A stretch of DNA of 64,000 nt from Pseudomonas brassicacearum. GTDB lineage: Bacteria; Pseudomonadota; Gammaproteobacteria; Pseudomonadales; Pseudomonadaceae. Shown here one piece after another: positions 41,467-48,822 of this stretch. The stretch is taken from assembly GCF_000585995.1 (NCBI RefSeq), contig NZ_CP007410.1, positions 1,887,430 to 1,951,429 of the forward strand, read 5' to 3'. A model generated the notes under the pieces. It was not told the DNA's origin. It made no database searches and saw only the letters and a list, made by a program, of their open reading frames with translations. The position numbers and the translations under genes are program-made. Positions within the stretch are counted from its first letter, which is position 1. Every line of letters starts with the position of its first letter.

Positions 41467-42673
41467 AACTTTAGGTGTGGTGTTTGGTTACTCTTCGGTC
41501 TTATTGACGTCAAAAGGGCTTACCTTGTTGGTAAGTTACTTGGTTGCTTTCTCTGTGGATAACGCAGAGTTCGGATATTTTTCTCTTGCTCAAGCACTGT
41601 TTGTTACAGCGATTGCTTTGTTAGGGTTCAATTCTTCCGCGGCTTACGTTAGATATTTTTATAGCAAAGGAGTTGCTGCAACTTATAGGGCGTTAAAGCG
41701 GGTTTATTATTTGTTTTTTGCGCTCGCTGTTTTTTTTGGAATACTGTTATATTTTGTTTTTTTAGGGCATCCATATTTCGCTTGGTTTGCATTACTTCCC
41801 ATTTCTGGTTTTTTAGCGGCACATATTGCCAGTTTTAATGCGATATATAGATGTTCAAGTAATTTGCTGGGTTATGCTTTTGCGGAATTGGGGAGGCCCG
41901 TTCTAGTCTTTATTTCATTGGCAGTGTTATTGTGGATGAAATTCGAGTTTTCTGTTGTTGCGGTATATTTAATTGTTCTGTGTTTTTCTTTGGTGTTGGT
42001 TGTTTTCTTTTCGTTCTTTCATCTTCGTTCGAAACTGCTCAATGAGTCGCAGTCGTCTCTGGATGAGAAGGAGGTTGTTGTATATCTACTTCCATTGGTA
42101 ATGGTTCAATTGATGGCCTTGCTTAATAATGTTGGTGATAGATATATTTTGAGCGCGTTTGTAACTGTTGATGAGCTTGGTAAATATGGAAAGGCTTATC
42201 TTATAGGGTCGGCTGCGGGAATGCTCATTGATAGCTTTTCCTTGTTGTGGGCGCCATATGTTGTCAGAAGGGTCGATGATTTTAAGCGTAATCTGTATCC
42301 TAAGGCCCTGCTTGTTTTTGGGTGTGCGACCTTATTCTCGTTACTTTTGCTATTTGGGGCAGGTTTGGTTTTTATCTATGAGGTTTCATTCTTTTCTTTC
42401 GATTACCTTTTTTGGGTGATGGCGATCATTGTGCTTTCTGCATTTATGGCTCGTGTGGGATATCAAATATTTGTCCCGGTGCTGAGCGCCTATGATCTTA
42501 CAGGTACCGTCGCCAAAATATCTTTTGTAGGTGCGATTAGCGGGATTGTTGCGAACTTTGCTTTGATTCCTTTTTGGGGCGGGGTAGGGGCAGCTATAGC
42601 GACCTGGGTTTCATTTTTCATTTTTTCCATACTTTCCGTCTGGGTTGTACGAGAAAAAATTCTTCGGGTATGA
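41450..42673 (+). CDS. wzx: O-unit flippase Wzx
   Basis: A 407-residue protein with about twelve hydrophobic helices and no soluble domain, of the polysaccharide-transporter (MOP) type. Near the N-terminus FGYFSLAQALFVTAIALLGF is the usual first-repeat pattern, and NNVGDRYILSAFV is the start of the second repeat. AT-rich. It flips the undecaprenyl-linked O unit to the periplasm for Wzy. Overlaps the acetyltransferase. A 119-base AT-rich gap follows. Confidence 0.88.
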   Translation: MTAIYKTLGVVFGYSSVLLTSKGLTLLVSYLVAFSVDNAEFGYFSLAQALFVTAIALLGFNSSAAYVRYFYSKGVAATYRALKRVYYLFFALAVFFGILLYFVFLGHPYFAWFALLPISGFLAAHIASFNAIYRCSSNLLGYAFAELGRPVLVFISLAVLLWMKFEFSVVAVYLIVLCFSLVLVVFFSFFHLRSKLLNESQSSLDEKEVVVYLLPLVMVQLMALLNNVGDRYILSAFVTVDELGKYGKAYLIGSAAGMLIDSFSLLWAPYVVRRVDDFKRNLYPKALLVFGCATLFSLLLLFGAGLVFIYEVSFFSFDYLFWVMAIIVLSAFMARVGYQIFVPVLSAYDLTGTVAKISFVGAISGIVANFALIPFWGGVGAAIATWVSFFIFSILSVWVVREKILRV

Positions 42674-42792
42674 GTCTGTATCAAATAGATTGTTATATTT
42701 TTGTGATATAAGTCGAGCTGTAAAATAAACGCCGGTACTGGAATTTAACTCCGTCAGCCGGGATCGCTAATTACGGAGTATCGCAGCGTCCT

Positions 42793-44007
42793 ATGAAAGT
42801 TCTGTATTTTCACCAACACTTTTCGACCCCGAAAGGCACGGTTGGTACCCGCTCTTATGAAATGGCTCGTCGTTTGCTTGCGCGTGGCCATCAAGTGACG
42901 ATGGTGTGTGGAAGTTATAGTGGCGGGGAGACTGGTCTGAGTCTGCCTTTCATTGGCGGTAAACGACGAGGAACAGTCGACGGTATCAACATTATTGAGT
43001 TCGATCTGGCGTATTCCAATAGTGATGGTTTGGCAAAGAGAGCTGTGACCTTCGCTAAGTTTGCTTTACGCAGTATCGGTTTGGCGCTTACTGAGCGCTA
43101 CGATCTGGTATTTGCAACCACTACGCCATTAACTGCGGGTATTCCTGGCGTTTTCGCTCGCTGGCTACGAGGTAAACCGTTCGTATTTGAGGTGCGCGAC
43201 CTTTGGCCAGAGTTGCCCAAGGCTATGGGGGTGATCCGGAATCCTCTAGTGTTGTGTGCCATGTCGATACTGGAGTGGATAAGTTACCGCTCGGCGCATA
43301 GGCTGATTGGCTTGTCCCCTGGAATAGTTGATGGCATTGCTAAACGTGGGGTCCTGCGCAAGCGGATTGCTCTGGTCCCCAATGGTTGCGATCTCGGTAT
43401 TTTTGCCGGCGACGTTGAGCCTTGGCGCCCCGAGCAGGTAAAACCGGACGATCTGCTGGCTGTTTTTGCGGGCACTCATGGCGTGGCCAATGGCCTGGAT
43501 GCGGTGCTCGATGCGGCTGCGGAACTGAAACGGCGCGGACGTGACGATATCAAGTTGCTTTTGATTGGCCAGGGTAAGCTCAAACCGTCTTTACAGGCAC
43601 GCGCGCAGCGCGAGGCACTGGACTGCGTTGTGTTTCATGAACCAGTTAACAAATCCCGGCTTGCTGGTCTGATGGCTAGTACGGATGTTGGGTTACAGGT
43701 ATTGGCAAATGTGCCTGCTTTCTACGTTGGCACTTCACCAAACAAGTTTTTCGATTACATTGCATCTGGCTTGCCCGTACTCAACAATTATCCAGGCTGG
43801 TTGGCGGGGATGATCCGCGACAACCAGTGCGGCTATACAGTTGAACCAGAAAATCCGCGCGCTTTTGCGGATGCCCTGGAGCAGGCCGCGGGTGATAAGG
43901 CGGCAGCAAAGGAAATGGGTAAACGGAGTCGTGAGTTGGCTGAGCGAGAGTTTGACCGAGAACTGCTGGCAAATCGCTTTGTTGATTGGCTGGAGGGAAT
44001 AAAGTGA
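42793..44007 (+). CDS. glycosyltransferase family 4 protein (WbuB-like)
   Basis: A 404-residue GT-B transferase. The N-terminal acceptor half begins MKVLYFHQHFSTPKGTVGTR, with FEVRDLWPELPKAMG as in WbuB-type enzymes. The donor half has VPNGCDLGIF, GTHGVANGLD and GTSPNKFFDYIASGLPVLNN, the region of the sugar-nucleotide-binding E-x7-E motif. It is likely the transferase adding the second sugar, ManNAcA by elimination, to the lipid-linked first sugar. GC content recovers here. Its stop overlaps the next start. Confidence 0.85.
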   Translation: MKVLYFHQHFSTPKGTVGTRSYEMARRLLARGHQVTMVCGSYSGGETGLSLPFIGGKRRGTVDGINIIEFDLAYSNSDGLAKRAVTFAKFALRSIGLALTERYDLVFATTTPLTAGIPGVFARWLRGKPFVFEVRDLWPELPKAMGVIRNPLVLCAMSILEWISYRSAHRLIGLSPGIVDGIAKRGVLRKRIALVPNGCDLGIFAGDVEPWRPEQVKPDDLLAVFAGTHGVANGLDAVLDAAAELKRRGRDDIKLLLIGQGKLKPSLQARAQREALDCVVFHEPVNKSRLAGLMASTDVGLQVLANVPAFYVGTSPNKFFDYIASGLPVLNNYPGWLAGMIRDNQCGYTVEPENPRAFADALEQAAGDKAAAKEMGKRSRELAEREFDRELLANRFVDWLEGIK

Positions 44008-44603
44008 TGATCAAGCGCCTGTCCGATATTGTCGCCTCCTTTTGCGGTCTTTTACTGCTAGCACCAGTTATTGCCATCGTTGCATGGCAGGTTCGCCGCA
44101 AACTTGGTTCTCCTGTGCTGTTCCGTCAGGTGCGCCCCGGTCTGGATGGTGAGCCATTCGAGATGATCAAGTTCCGTACCATGCGTGATGCTGTGGATGT
44201 TGTAGGCAACCCACTACCAGACTCCGAGCGCATGACACCATTTGGCAGTTTCTTGCGTTCCAGTAGTTTGGACGAGTTGCCGGGTCTGTGGAATGTATTA
44301 AAGGGGGACATGAGCCTAGTGGGCCCGCGTCCGCTTTTGATGGAGTACCTTCCGCTTTACAGCCCTGAGCAATACCGGCGTCATGAGGTGCGACCCGGAG
44401 TTACCGGTTGGGCGCAAATCAATGGCCGTAATGCAGTTAGCTGGGACGAAAAATTTAAGCTGGATGTCTGGTATGTCGACAATCGCTCATTCTGGCTGGA
44501 TCTTAAAATCGTCTTATTGACCATCAAAAAGGTGTTGGTGCGTGATGGCATCAACGCAGAAGGGGAGGCGACCATGTCCAAGTTTATGGGAAACAAACCG
44601 TGA
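44007..44603 (+). CDS. initiating phosphoglycosyl transferase (PglC/WcaJ C-domain type)
   Basis: A 198-residue small monotopic phosphoglycosyl transferase with one membrane-embedded helix (residues about 10-32). Conserved pieces: VLFRQVRPGLDGEPFEMIKFRTM, the DE dyad in SLDELPGLWNVLKGDMSLVGPRPLL, and RPGVTGWAQINGRN. It moves a sugar-1-phosphate from UDP-sugar to undecaprenyl phosphate. Its small size and the neighbouring PglD- and PglE-like genes indicate a PglC-type enzyme using UDP-diNAcBac. It replaces the missing WbpL function. Confidence 0.88.
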   Translation: MIKRLSDIVASFCGLLLLAPVIAIVAWQVRRKLGSPVLFRQVRPGLDGEPFEMIKFRTMRDAVDVVGNPLPDSERMTPFGSFLRSSSLDELPGLWNVLKGDMSLVGPRPLLMEYLPLYSPEQYRRHEVRPGVTGWAQINGRNAVSWDEKFKLDVWYVDNRSFWLDLKIVLLTIKKVLVRDGINAEGEATMSKFMGNKP

Positions 44604-45223
44604 ATCGCCTAGCCGTTCTAGGTGCTAGCGGCCACGGTAAGGTAGTTGCAGATACAGCTGAGTGTTCCGGCTGGGACTCGATATGTTTTTTTGATGATGC
44701 TTGGCCGGCAGTTAAGCAAAATGGAATATGGTCAGTCGTGGGGAATACGGACCGCTTACTTTCGGAACTTGAAACGTTTTCCGGTGTGGTTGTCGCCATT
44801 GGCGATAATCGGATACGTCAGGATAAACTCCAAACATTAATTCTGGCTAACGCTAAGTTGATTACGCTTATACATCCTGCCGCTACGGTGAGTCGATATG
44901 CGACGATTGGAGCCGGTTCGGTCGTTTTTGCCGGTGTCGTAGTAAATGTAGGAGTTCAGGTCGGATTAGGTGCAATTTTAAATACAGGTTGTAGTGTTGA
45001 TCATGATTGTGTTTTGGGGGATTCTGTCCATATTAGTCCGGGGGCGCATCTTTCAGGCGGTGTGAAACTGGGTGATCGGAGCTGGATCGGGGTTGGTGCG
45101 TGTATCAGGCAGCAGATTAATATTGGTTGTGATGTAGTTGTAGGGGCTGGCGCGGCGGTGGTAAATGATGTTGCTGCCGGTCGAATCGTGGCTGGTGTGC
45201 CGGCCAGGCAGCTGAAAGCCTAA
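44600..45223 (+). CDS. PglD-like UDP-4-amino-sugar N-acetyltransferase
   Basis: A 207-residue NeuD/PglD-type protein. The N-terminal Rossmann-like part is LAVLGASGHGKVVADTA. A left-handed beta-helix follows (about residues 95-205) with the catalytic histidine in NTGCSVDHDC and the end VAGVPARQLK. It should acetylate the C4 amine to give UDP-diNAcBac. GTG start overlaps the pgl-type transferase by 4 bases. Could alternatively act as a sialate-type O-acetyltransferase, but context favours PglD. Confidence 0.82.
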   Translation: MNRLAVLGASGHGKVVADTAECSGWDSICFFDDAWPAVKQNGIWSVVGNTDRLLSELETFSGVVVAIGDNRIRQDKLQTLILANAKLITLIHPAATVSRYATIGAGSVVFAGVVVNVGVQVGLGAILNTGCSVDHDCVLGDSVHISPGAHLSGGVKLGDRSWIGVGACIRQQINIGCDVVVGAGAAVVNDVAAGRIVAGVPARQLKA

Positions 45224-45270
45224 TTCAGATCGGGTCACCTGGATAATATTAATTTATATAGGTATAGATT

Positions 45271-46449
45271 GTGCTGAATACACCATTTTCACCTTGGCCT
45301 TCTTTCACCGAAGAAGAAGCGGATGCGGTTCGTGCGGTTCTATTATCTAATAGGGTTAATTATTGGACAGGGCAAGAGTGTCGCGAGTTTGAGAAGGAGT
45401 TTGCAGCTTGGGCGCAGGTAAAGCATGCTGTAGCGGTTACTAATGGCACCGTGGCATTAGATTTAGCGCTAAAGGCGTTGGGAATTGGTGCTGGAGATGA
45501 AGTAGTTGTCACGCCCCGAACTTTTTTAGCCTCTGTGTCCAGTATAGTTAATTGTGGCGCGGTCCCTGTATTCGCGGATGTAGATCGCGAGACGCAAAAT
45601 TTTACCGCAGATTCAATTCGTGCGGTGCTCACATCTCGAACTCGTGCCTTTATCTGCGTCCATCTAGCAGGGTGGCCCTGTGATATGGATCCAATCATGT
45701 CTTTAGCGAAAGAGTTTGGTATTAAAGTTATCGAGGATTGTGCTCAAGCTCATGGTGCTTTCTATAAAGGGAGGCCGGTCGGTTCGATTGGAGATATTGG
45801 GGCATGGTCTTTTTGCCAAGACAAAATAATGACCACGGGTGGTGAGGGTGGAATGGTCACTACTAATGACAGTGAGCTGTGGTCTAGTATGTGGTCATTT
45901 AAAGATCATGGCAAAAGTTGGGAAGCAGTTTACGAACATGAGCACCCGCCAGGCTTTCGTTGGCTCCACGAAAGTTTTGGCACTAACTGGCGCATGTTGG
46001 AAATACAGGCTGTTATAGGTCGCATTCAGCTGCGGCGCATGAGAAATTGGAATACAAGTCGTCTGAATAATGCTCGCCAGATTTGGGAGTGTGCACGAAC
46101 ATGCGTTGCCTTACGAGTTCCAGTTGTTCCCGAAGACATTGTGCACGCAGCATACAAATGTTATGTGTTCGTAAGGCCCGATAAGTTAAAAATTAACTGG
46201 GATCGTGATCGGATATTGACGGAAATCGCCGCCCAAGGTGTACCCTGTTTTTCTGGTTCATGCTCTGAGGTATATCTTGAGAAGGCTTTTGACAATACTA
46301 GGTGGCGACCTGAAAAGCGGCTAGCTGCTGCGAAAGAATTAGGGGAGACCAGTCTGATGTTTATGGTGCATCCCACACTGACTGAAGCCCAAGTCGCCAA
46401 AACCTGCGACATTTTGAAACGTATAATGAGCGAGGCTACCGAAGCTTAA
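45271..46449 (+). CDS. DegT/DnrJ-family aminotransferase (PglE-like)
   Basis: A 392-residue PLP aminotransferase. PLP lysine in SFCQDKIMTTGGEGGM, and ATNGTVALDLALKALGIG, VIEDCAQAHGA and GTNWRMLEIQAVIG are the usual family motifs. It should convert the 4-keto product of WbpM to UDP-4-amino-6-deoxy-GlcNAc, the substrate of the PglD-like enzyme just upstream. GTG start, 47 bases after PglD; the gap is AT-rich with TATA-like runs. It is the last intact gene of the cassette. Confidence 0.85.
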   Translation: MLNTPFSPWPSFTEEEADAVRAVLLSNRVNYWTGQECREFEKEFAAWAQVKHAVAVTNGTVALDLALKALGIGAGDEVVVTPRTFLASVSSIVNCGAVPVFADVDRETQNFTADSIRAVLTSRTRAFICVHLAGWPCDMDPIMSLAKEFGIKVIEDCAQAHGAFYKGRPVGSIGDIGAWSFCQDKIMTTGGEGGMVTTNDSELWSSMWSFKDHGKSWEAVYEHEHPPGFRWLHESFGTNWRMLEIQAVIGRIQLRRMRNWNTSRLNNARQIWECARTCVALRVPVVPEDIVHAAYKCYVFVRPDKLKINWDRDRILTEIAAQGVPCFSGSCSEVYLEKAFDNTRWRPEKRLAAAKELGETSLMFMVHPTLTEAQVAKTCDILKRIMSEATEA

Positions 46450-46462
46450 TTTAGTGGTGGAT

Positions 46463-46812
46463 AGTATTCGCCCGGAAAAATCCCTAAGGCGACATTTCAA
46501 TCGAGTTCACGGGGCTGCGTCCAGGTGAGAAGCTTTACGAAGCGTTGTTGATCGGCGACAACGTCGCCGCAACCCAGCACCCGATGATCATGAGTGCCAA
46601 CGAAGATCATCTGCCGTGGGAATGTGCTCAAGGCCAGCCTGTCTGAGCTGCTAGCTGCCACCGAGCGTGATGATTACGCCAGAGTCCGTCAGTCGCTCAG
46701 GAACACGGTCAGTGGGTATGTCCCGGACGGCGAGATTGTCGACTGGATCTACCAGCAGGGGCCGCCTCTAGCCTTGATTGTTACATATTCTGTAACTTAC
46801 CCATTTTTGACA
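46463..46812 (+). pseudogene. truncated, frameshifted wbpM 3' end (right direct repeat)
   Basis: This segment matches 28763-29112, the last third-of-a-kilobase of wbpM, including bases after the stop. It has no 5' part. Two bases are missing near 46478 and one extra A after CCGTGGG (about 46621) breaks the frame. After it the reading ASLSELLAATERDDYARVRQ is recognisable. About 40 substitutions in 310 bases by my count show it is not a fresh copy. It lies where the ancestral wbpM would end, just before the terminator and comEA. Confidence 0.88.
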
Positions 46813-46835
46813 GCGAGTCATCATCGCCTAAGTTT

Positions 46836-46866
46836 GAGAAGCAGCTTCGGAAAAGCTGCTTTTCTC
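46836..46866 (+). terminator. intrinsic terminator after the wbpM remnant
   Basis: GAAGCAGCTT CGGA AAAGCTGCTTTTCT: an AGCAGCTT/AAGCTGCT stem with a four-base loop followed by TTTTCTCTT, likely the original wbpM terminator. It now ends the cassette operon and precedes comEA. Confidence 0.75.
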
Positions 46867-46891
46867 TTAACGATGTCATGGAGCGTCACTT

Positions 46892-47227
46892 ATGCGTACA
46901 GGCTATTTCTACTCTTTGATTTTTGCCCTTCTGACCAGCGCGTCTATAGCGGTAATCGCTGCGCCTGCGGTCAAGCCCGAGACGACGTTTGCACCACAGG
47001 TATTGGATGTGTCGGCGCAGTCGCAAAGCACCAAGGTGGATCTTAACGGGGCGGATGCCGCCACGCTGCAACGCGAGTTGGCGGGGATAGGCAAGACTAA
47101 GGCTGAGGCGATTGTTGCGTATCGTGAGAGTAATGGAGCCTTCTCGTCGGTAGAGGAGTTGCTGGAGGTCAAGGGTATTGGTAAGGCGCTTCTGGATAGG
47201 AATCGCGAGAAGTTGGAAGTGAATTGA
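46892..47227 (+). CDS. ComEA-like helix-hairpin-helix DNA-binding protein
   Basis: A 111-residue exported protein. Signal peptide MRTGYFYSLIFALLTSASIAVIAAP is probably cut after AA. The C-terminal 60 residues hold two helix-hairpin-helix motifs (LAGIGKTKAEAIVAYRE and LLEVKGIGKALLDR) preceded by VDLNGADAATLQ, as in ComEA/PilQ-associated DNA-uptake proteins. It is the usual right neighbour of wbpM in Pseudomonas. Confidence 0.88.
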   Translation: MRTGYFYSLIFALLTSASIAVIAAPAVKPETTFAPQVLDVSAQSQSTKVDLNGADAATLQRELAGIGKTKAEAIVAYRESNGAFSSVEELLEVKGIGKALLDRNREKLEVN

Positions 47228-47243
47228 GGTGACATAGTGAAGG

Positions 47244-47271
47244 AGGCCGGTCGAGATGACTGGCCTTTTTA
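47244..47271 (+). terminator. intrinsic terminator of comEA
   Basis: AGGCCGGTC GAGAT GACTGGCCTTTTTA: 9-bp stem with one mismatch or wobble and a T-run, 17 bases after the comEA stop. Confidence 0.8.
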
Positions 47272-47319
47272 CGATATGCAATCCATGAGTTCCACCGGTC
47301 CGTACAACCGCTCTCAAGA

Positions 47320-47480
47320 TAGAGCAACGAATGGGCCGCGAAGTCGGCGGCATGGTTCGAGTCGACCCGCCGACTCAACAGCTTGGCGAATTCTGGCCCT
47401 TTTCGACAAGATCACCAGCAGGATCAATGGCGGCCAGAATGGCGCGGCTGAACGCCGGGAGCTATACGGTCGATATGGAG
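47320..47480 (+). pseudogene. 3' fragment of a phage/tailocin GH19 endolysin
   Basis: EWAAKSAAWFESTRRLNSLA is encoded from 47329, the pattern of the AAWFWxSRGLNxLAD segment near the end of GH19 chitinase-like endolysins. One frame over, KITSRINGGQNGAAERRELY follows (from 47408), the highly characteristic ITRRINGGxNGxxDRxxxY ending. A single frameshift near 47403 separates them and the 5' part of the gene is gone. It directly precedes the Rz remnant, the normal lysis-cassette order. Confidence 0.75.
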
Positions 47481-48100
47481 GTTCTGACACGCTTTCCCCA
47501 CGCTAAAGCTGATAATCCCTGGTATAGCTGTGGCGTTGATTCTGGTCATCAGCGCGAAGCGGAAGTTCTAGGACTGGCGCTATGGGTTGAAGCTGATGGC
47601 GCAGCCCGGCCTGCATCACGGACTTGGAGAGCTCAGCAGCGCGGCTGCGGTTCAGATCCAGACAGAGCAGGGCGAGCGCATGGTTCTGGAAAAGGATTGT
47701 TGGCCAGCGAAAAATCACCACTAAGAACAGAGCGACGCACAGACGATCATGCTCGCCTGCGCGATCGCCTTGCCACTTCTAATTTGCGACTGTCAGTCGT
47801 CATCGAGGATTCAACCAGTGGCTGCGCAATGCCCGCCGCCCTCGACCTCGGCGGCGTGGTTCATGGCAGAGCAAGAGCCCAGCTTGCCCAGCGCATGCTC
47901 TACAAATTGTCGCCATCACCGACAACGGTGATCAGGGTCTGAGCAAGCTGGCGACGTGCCAGGCGAATGTAGGGGAATTGCATAAACAGGTTGGGTATTC
48001 GTTCGGCCGAACGCACGAGATGGAATCTACCCGGTGGGGATTATTCTCCAAAAGCGATGATTGTGGCTGGGGCCAGTTTCAGGATACCTATATGGCATAA
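47475..48100 (+). pseudogene. frameshifted Rz-like i-spanin gene
   Basis: Pieces of a Pseudomonas-phage Rz spanin in all three frames, in the right order. TLKLIIPGIAVALILVIS (from 47500) is the membrane anchor. AVQIQTEQGERMVLEKD is the coiled coil. ARLRDRLATSNLRLSVVIED with SGCAMPAALDLGGVVHGRAR follows, and then ITDNGDQGLSKLATCQANV, the usual C-terminus. At least three frameshifts or stops intervene. The last frame runs on to TAA 48098-48100. It is not functional as it stands. Confidence 0.75.
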
Positions 48101-48153
48101 ATCATGATTACCAACTGCCAACCGATTGTTGAACAATCTCCAGGCCTTCCTTC

Positions 48154-48807
48154 ATGACCAACGAACTGTCCCTAGCCGACCAAATCACCTTCGAACTACG
48201 CGCCGACATCATCGGCGGTCGCCTGGTCCCAGGCATGGCCCTGGTAGAGAGCAACCTGGTCTCAGCCTACAACGCCTCACGCAACACCATCCGCGAGGCG
48301 TTACACCGCCTGGGCCAGGAAGGGTTGACCCGTTATGTGCGTAACAAGGGGGTGATGGTCCGCAGGCTGGACGCCGAAGATCTTCGGGACGTGTTCAAGG
48401 TCCGTCGCACCCTGGAGCTTCAAGCCATCATGAGCAGTGCACCACTGCGCGAGTACCAATCCGACCGGATGCTCGAAGCCCTGGAAGCGGCCGAGCTGGC
48501 GCGGGAGCGTGAAGACTGGCGTGCGGTGGGTACCCATGGCTTGGCATTCCATCAACATATCGTCGGGTTGATGCGCAGTCCTTTGCTCGATGGTTTTTTC
48601 ACCAACGTGGTCGCGCAGCTGCGTCTGGTGTTCTGCGCCGCACCCGATGAGCCGCGCTTCCAGGCGCCGTGGCTGGCCCGGGATCGCGAGATCCATGACT
48701 GGCTGGCCGAGGTCGACAAGGGCGCGGCCTATGAAGCGATGAGCCTTTATCTCGACGATTCCGAGCAACTGCTTTTGCAGTTCCTGACCCCCGCTATCCA
48801 TCACTGA
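48154..48807 (+). CDS. GntR-family transcriptional regulator (FadR/FCD subfamily)
   Basis: A 217-residue regulator. The winged helix-turn-helix spans residues about 8-70 (LRADIIGGRLVPGMALVESNLV, ASRNTIREALHRLGQEGL). An all-helical FCD ligand domain fills the rest, with putative metal/ligand residues in FHQHIVGL and DREIHDWL. It begins just after the phage remnants and ends 15 bases before the DUF1989 gene, so it probably controls that gene and perhaps the convergent permease in response to an amine or organic acid. The ligand is unknown. Confidence 0.86.
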   Translation: MTNELSLADQITFELRADIIGGRLVPGMALVESNLVSAYNASRNTIREALHRLGQEGLTRYVRNKGVMVRRLDAEDLRDVFKVRRTLELQAIMSSAPLREYQSDRMLEALEAAELAREREDWRAVGTHGLAFHQHIVGLMRSPLLDGFFTNVVAQLRLVFCAAPDEPRFQAPWLARDREIHDWLAEVDKGAAYEAMSLYLDDSEQLLLQFLTPAIHH

Positions 48808-48822
48808 TCGAGGATGTGTGCC

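Larger units (their letters stand above)
46450..46891. other. interval between PglE-like gene and comEA
   Basis: 442 bases holding the wbpM 3' fragment (right direct repeat) and an intrinsic terminator, both annotated separately. A longer open frame running through both is a chance reading. Confidence 0.8.
47228..48153. other. gene-free interval with phage lysis remnants
   Basis: 926 bases without an intact gene. It holds the comEA terminator, a fragment of a GH19 endolysin and a multiply frameshifted Rz spanin gene. Open frames across it mix reading frames of these remnants. The last 50 bases lead into the GntR gene. Confidence 0.7.

Noticed and set aside
46594..47046. A 150-residue open frame running from the wbpM fragment into comEA
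   Set aside because: It reads the duplicated wbpM tail in frame only after the one-base insertion and then passes through a terminator and into comEA out of frame.
47331..47942. A 203-residue open frame downstream of comEA
   Set aside because: It crosses reading frames of the endolysin and Rz remnants; only short segments are protein-like and they continue in other frames.
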